The notes beneath the pieces were generated by a model that did no database searches, had not been told where the DNA came from, and worked only from the letters and a program-made list of their open reading frames with translations. A stretch of 9,663 bases of DNA from UBA9410 sp036123585. GTDB taxonomy: Bacteria > Actinomycetota > Acidimicrobiia > Acidimicrobiales > MedAcidi-G1. Location of the stretch: NCBI GenBank assembly GCA_036123585.1, contig JAZADN010000107.1, forward strand, positions 1 to 9,663. Direction: 5' to 3'. Below, one piece after another: positions 6,972 to 9,663 of the stretch. Position numbers and translations under genes: made by a program. Within the stretch, counting starts at the first letter, position 1. Every line of letters starts with the position of its first letter.

Positions 6972-7373
6972 TCACCCCATCGAAGAGAAGTGCAATGGTT
7001 CGATCACAGCGGTACACCTTCTGTCGAGCGGCTCGGCGTTCTCCCGGGGAAACTCGGCCTCGCCGCGATACTTCTGCGCCATGGCATCCAGGAGGTCCAG
7101 CGCTCCATCTCTCTCCCAGGCCACGACCCGACCGCGGACCTCCAGGTATCGCTCGTTGTTCGATGGGTCGACGGCCGACAGGGCAATCCGGTCGTCAGCG
7201 CACAGGTTGCTCCACTTCTGGCGGCCCTCGGCGTGGGGGAAGCGGACGTAGGTCCCGTCGTAGGTGGCCCATACGGGGCTCACGTGTGGGGCTCCGTCGG
7301 GTCCGACGGTGGCAACGTGCCAGACAGCGGGCAGGTCGAAGAGGTCGCGGTGGGAAGCGGGGATGACGTCCAT
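6972..7373 (-). CDS. PPOX class F420-dependent oxidoreductase (split-barrel flavin/F420 fold)
   Basis: 133-residue soluble protein of the pyridoxamine-5'-phosphate-oxidase-like split-barrel superfamily; the length suits the actinobacterial F420-binding subgroup. Visible hallmarks are LPAVWHVATVGPDGAPHVSPVWA (14-36), the first strands of the barrel; a phosphate-contact region GRQKWSNLCADDRIALSAVD (50-69), like the usual K-x-x-NL-x-x-DPRV pattern; and RYLEVRGRVV (75-84) followed by AMAQKYRG. Such enzymes move hydride between reduced F420 and small substrates, or simply bind F420 or FMN; the substrate is unknown. The ATG at 7373 follows a TAGCGT box by exactly 6 bases and lacks a Shine-Dalgarno site, which suggests a leaderless transcript separate from the CoA-transferase gene 32 bases upstream. 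The DUF805 gene follows after 4 bases. Confidence 0.88.
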   Translation of the reverse strand: MDVIPASHRDLFDLPAVWHVATVGPDGAPHVSPVWATYDGTYVRFPHAEGRQKWSNLCADDRIALSAVDPSNNERYLEVRGRVVAWERDGALDLLDAMAQKYRGEAEFPRENAEPLDRRCTAVIEPLHFSSMG

Positions 7374-7379
7374 GTCTGG

Positions 7380-7385
7380 ACGCTA
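7380..7385 (-). promoter_or_regulatory. candidate -10 box (TAGCGT) for the PPOX-DUF805 operon
   Basis: Minus-strand TAGCGT, 6 bases (CCAGAC), then the PPOX ATG. The hexamer, the preceding C and the spacing are identical to those before the MFS gene at 5891. It lies in the 32-base gap after the CoA-transferase stop, so the PPOX-DUF805 pair can be transcribed on its own. Confidence 0.5.
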
Positions 7386-7405
7386 GCCCCGGACAGGCCG
7401 ACCCC

Positions 7406-8608
7406 TCAGCCGATGACTCCGTCCGCCCTGAGACGAGCCACCTGCTCGGGGGTGCGGCCGATCTCGGCGAGGACCGCATCGTTATCGGCCCCTTGGTGCG
7501 AAGCAGTGAGCTTCATTTCCACTGGGGTGACCGAGAAGCGCGCTCCCGGCCGAGCGCTGCGGACCGTCCCCGCATCAGGGTGCTCCCAGGTCACCACTGA
7601 CTCGTTGTGCACCACCTGCGGGTGACCCAGGACGTCGGCCTTCTCTAGGATCGGTCCGCTAGGCACGTCCGCCTCCCGGAGGCCCCTCAGGGCTTCGGCG
7701 ACCGTGATCCCGGCGAAAGCGTCGGCGGTCATGGCACCGAAGTCCGACTGGTTCTGTGGATCTTGGAGGAAGCCCTCGAGGGTGTAACGCGGATCCTCAG
7801 CCCAGTCCTGGTGGCCACACGCCAGGCTCACTCCCTGGATGTGGGCCGTGGATGCAGCGAAGTAGATGATCTGTCCATCGGCGCACTGCGTGAGCCGGTA
7901 GACCTCGGCAAGGGTCCGACCGAATGTCACGTCGTCACCGGGATAGGTCTGGTCGACCATGCCATCGTTCCAAAAGAAGGACAGCGCCGAGTCAAGCATC
8001 GGGACCTCGACGTGCTGGCCGCCGGCACCCCGCTCCCGCGCCAGGAGTGCCGCCGTGGTGGCTTGGGCGACGGTCAACGCCGTGCTCTTGTCACACACGA
8101 TGTTGCGCACGAGGTCCGGAAAAGGGATCTCAGGGTTGACTTGATGGGCGACCATTCCGGTGAGACCCTGGATGACTGGATCCAGAACCGGTCGGTCAGA
8201 GTCCGGGCCGTCGGGTCCGAAGCCGCTGATCGACACGTACACGATGTCCGGACTGACCGCCCGGATGTCCTCGTAGCCAATCCCGAGGCGGTCACACGCG
8301 CCGGGCCGGAAGTTCTGGACGAAGACGTCGGCTTCGGCAGCCAGGTCCAAGACCACCTTTCGCCCCTCCTCCCGGGTCAGGTCTACGGTCAGGCAGCGCT
8401 TGCCTCGGTTGCCGTTCATGAAGAAAGCCGAGATCCCACCACGGGCGAACTGCTCTCGACGCGTCACGTCCCGACCGGAGACGGGTTCGACCTTGACGAC
8501 CTCAGCGCCCTGGTCGGACAGCAGCATGGTGGCGAACGGACCGCTGACGATCTGGCTGAGATCGACGATGCGATAGCCGTCCAATGGTCCCGGCATCCGT
8601 GCCCCCAT
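7406..8608 (-). CDS. CaiB/BaiF family III CoA-transferase
   Basis: 400-residue cytoplasmic CoA-transferase of family III (formyl-CoA:oxalate transferase, CaiB, BaiF, and the related alpha-methylacyl-CoA racemases). These enzymes move CoA between carboxylates through an aspartyl-CoA mixed anhydride. The N-terminus PLDGYRIVDLSQIVSGPFA (8-26) is the standard opening; GAEVVKVEP (34-42) and NRGKRCLTVDL (67-77) follow; SISGFGPDGP (126-135) is the family's GFGPDGP loop; RNIVCDKSTA holds D173 at the expected catalytic Asp position; RERGAGGQHVEVPMLDS (191-207) is the next conserved block. Length is normal. ATG 8596 (396 residues) is an equally possible start: it has a GGGGG run about 8 bases ahead, while 8608 has no ribosome site and sits against a strong hairpin. 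Substrate is unknown. An MFS gene lies 47 bases upstream in the same direction, hinting at uptake and activation of a carboxylate. Confidence 0.92.
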   Translation of the reverse strand: MGARMPGPLDGYRIVDLSQIVSGPFATMLLSDQGAEVVKVEPVSGRDVTRREQFARGGISAFFMNGNRGKRCLTVDLTREEGRKVVLDLAAEADVFVQNFRPGACDRLGIGYEDIRAVSPDIVYVSISGFGPDGPDSDRPVLDPVIQGLTGMVAHQVNPEIPFPDLVRNIVCDKSTALTVAQATTAALLARERGAGGQHVEVPMLDSALSFFWNDGMVDQTYPGDDVTFGRTLAEVYRLTQCADGQIIYFAASTAHIQGVSLACGHQDWAEDPRYTLEGFLQDPQNQSDFGAMTADAFAGITVAEALRGLREADVPSGPILEKADVLGHPQVVHNESVVTWEHPDAGTVRSARPGARFSVTPVEMKLTASHQGADNDAVLAEIGRTPEQVARLRADGVIG

Positions 8609-8644
8609 GTCCCGAAGTCCCGACCGTCGGACGGTAGTCGGGAC
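8609..8644 (-). other. hairpin with duplicated arm upstream of the CoA-transferase
   Basis: GTCCCGAC (8617-8624) and GTCGGGAC (8637-8644) are perfect 8-base inverted repeats; the loop between them can itself fold as CCGT-CGG-ACGG. A second copy of the arm, GTCCCGA (8609-8615), lies directly beside the first, so two alternative pairings with the same partner are possible. The element fills most of the 47-base gap between the MFS stop (8656) and ATG 8608. There is no U-tract, so an intrinsic terminator is unlikely; an RNA-processing, translation-control or protein-binding site is possible. Confidence 0.5.
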
Positions 8645-8655
8645 CTCTCGCCGCG

Positions 8656-9663
8656 TCAGCGCCGGGTGGTTGATGCAGCCCGACGACGGCCGATCGAGTC
8701 CATAACCACCACCAATGGCGGCAGGAGTCCGATGAACATTGCTGCGTGACTGAGGTGGTGAAAGCCGGTGGCGGCCATGGTGAACCCGGCGACCATGCCT
8801 GCGCTCGCCCCCGCGGCCGTCATGCACATGTCGGAGAGCCCCTGGATGCCGATCCGGTCGTCCCCAGTAAACGTGCGGACTACAAGGGCCGACGACGCCA
8901 CGAGCCCGCAACTCCAACCAACGCCGATGAGGAACATCCCGATGAACGCACCCAGCGCCTCGTGCGCCTCGTTGTGGGCAGCCACCTCGGCACCGAGGGC
9001 CAAGAGCAGTCCCCCCACAGCGATCAGTATCCGTGCACCGAAACGGTCCACGAGTCGTCCCACGATGGGGGATAGGGCGTACATCCCGATGATGTGCAGC
9101 GAGATGATGTATCCGACGACCGGAAGTTCGTTCCCGCCCGACCGGAGATGTAGCGGCATCATCGTCATGACACCCACCATCACGATGTGTCCGATCATCA
9201 TTGACCCGACAGCCAGCATCCCATCACGCGACCGGAACACGGGGCGGATGAACGAACGCAACGGCACCCGCTTCTCGTGTCGGCCCAGTCCACCAGCCAC
9301 CTCGAGGGGATCCGGGCGGAGGTAGGTCCCGACAACAACGGCAGCAATTCCGAAAAGGACAAATGACATCAGGTACGGACCGGCCAGTTCGTCAAGGCCG
9401 ATAGAGGTGGCAAAAGACCGTGCAGGTCCGAAACCGATCGTGGGCCCGATGACGGAACCGAGAGTCGATGCCCAAATCACTGTGCCAATGGCCGTGCCCG
9501 GCTCCTCGGCAAGGTCCGCAGCTGCGAAGCGGGCTGCCATGTTGGCCGAGTAGCCGAGCCCCACACAGAGGATCCCCACAGGCAGCAGCGGGTACCAGCC
9601 AGAAAGGGCGGCCAGCAGGCTGAGGACTGAGCCGCCCATGGCCATGGCGTAACCACCGGCGAT
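8656..9663 (-). CDS. MFS transporter, 5' end cut by the window edge
   Basis: Major facilitator permease; 335 residues are present and the frame is still open at the right edge, so ATG 9645 is not the true start. The fragment begins at about the third helix (GGYAMAMGGSVLSLLAAL); the first two helices and the first motif A are missing. Visible are ARFAAADLAEEPGTAIGTVIWASTLGSVIGPTIG, the charged segment and fourth/fifth-helix region; a central loop with RPDPLEVAGGLGRHEKR; and the second-half motif A as GRLVDRFGARI. The C-terminus ends in a basic tail RRRAASTTRR. The sequence is clearly distinct from the MFS protein at 4602-5891 and is closer to general drug/metabolite exporters than to the MCT/OFA branch, but substrate and direction are unknown. 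The CoA-transferase gene follows after 47 bases in the same direction. Confidence 0.88.
   Translation of the reverse strand: MAGGYAMAMGGSVLSLLAALSGWYPLLPVGILCVGLGYSANMAARFAAADLAEEPGTAIGTVIWASTLGSVIGPTIGFGPARSFATSIGLDELAGPYLMSFVLFGIAAVVVGTYLRPDPLEVAGGLGRHEKRVPLRSFIRPVFRSRDGMLAVGSMMIGHIVMVGVMTMMPLHLRSGGNELPVVGYIISLHIIGMYALSPIVGRLVDRFGARILIAVGGLLLALGAEVAAHNEAHEALGAFIGMFLIGVGWSCGLVASSALVVRTFTGDDRIGIQGLSDMCMTAAGASAGMVAGFTMAATGFHHLSHAAMFIGLLPPLVVVMDSIGRRRAASTTRR

Noticed and set aside
7763..8749. Long plus-strand open frame (328 codons) antisense to the CoA-transferase
   Set aside because: It is the mirror of a gene with clear family III motifs. The antisense product shows no recognisable domain and crosses the gene boundary and hairpin.
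8609..8917. N-terminal extension of the CoA-transferase to 503 residues
   Set aside because: The extension overlaps the MFS coding end and shows no conserved sequence; family III proteins start close to PLDGYRIVDLS.
1..9663. Search for tRNA or rRNA genes, CRISPR repeats, transposase genes, attachment sites and defence or toxin-antitoxin genes
   Set aside because: None seen. Nearly every base lies in a supported protein gene or in a short gap, and codon use looks even across the window, so there is no sign of a recent insertion.

Overview
The window is GC-rich (roughly two thirds G+C) and tightly packed. Ten protein genes fill almost all of it, with gaps of at most about 105 bases. No RNA gene, CRISPR array, insertion sequence or phage gene was seen. 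The gene content points to a high-GC actinobacterium: an AftD-type arabinofuranosyltransferase, an F420-type PPOX oxidoreductase, and starts that look leaderless with TANNNT -10 boxes. A member of Acidimicrobiia or a related uncultured lineage is my guess; nothing in the window fixes the taxon.

Left part (1-4237), envelope glycan genes. A GT4 glycosyltransferase (2721-1570, minus) is followed after 4 bases by the N-terminal part of an AftD/DUF3367 membrane arabinofuranosyltransferase that runs off the left edge. An AlgI-like MBOAT O-acyltransferase (2828-4237, plus) is divergent from them. Together they suggest synthesis and acyl decoration of a cell-surface polysaccharide.

Middle part (4238-6485). 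A 97-residue protein with a His-rich N-terminus (plus) ends inside the 3' end of a convergent 12-TM MFS carrier (minus). Divergent from that carrier is a lipoprotein with a long Thr/Pro-rich linker and a small four-cysteine domain.

Right part (6486-9663), all minus. In transcription order these are an MFS carrier cut by the right edge, a CaiB/BaiF family III CoA-transferase, an F420-type PPOX enzyme, and a DUF805 membrane protein with a C-terminal zinc ribbon. The last two form a tight pair with what looks like their own promoter.

The window looks mostly like ordinary chromosome, and I do not see a clear new defence or mobile system. The points most worth a second look are: an identical CTAGCGT-N6-ATG arrangement at two unrelated genes, with a related TACGAT box at a third; the AftD/GT4/MBOAT envelope locus; the hairpin with a duplicated arm before the CoA-transferase; and the His-rich small protein.
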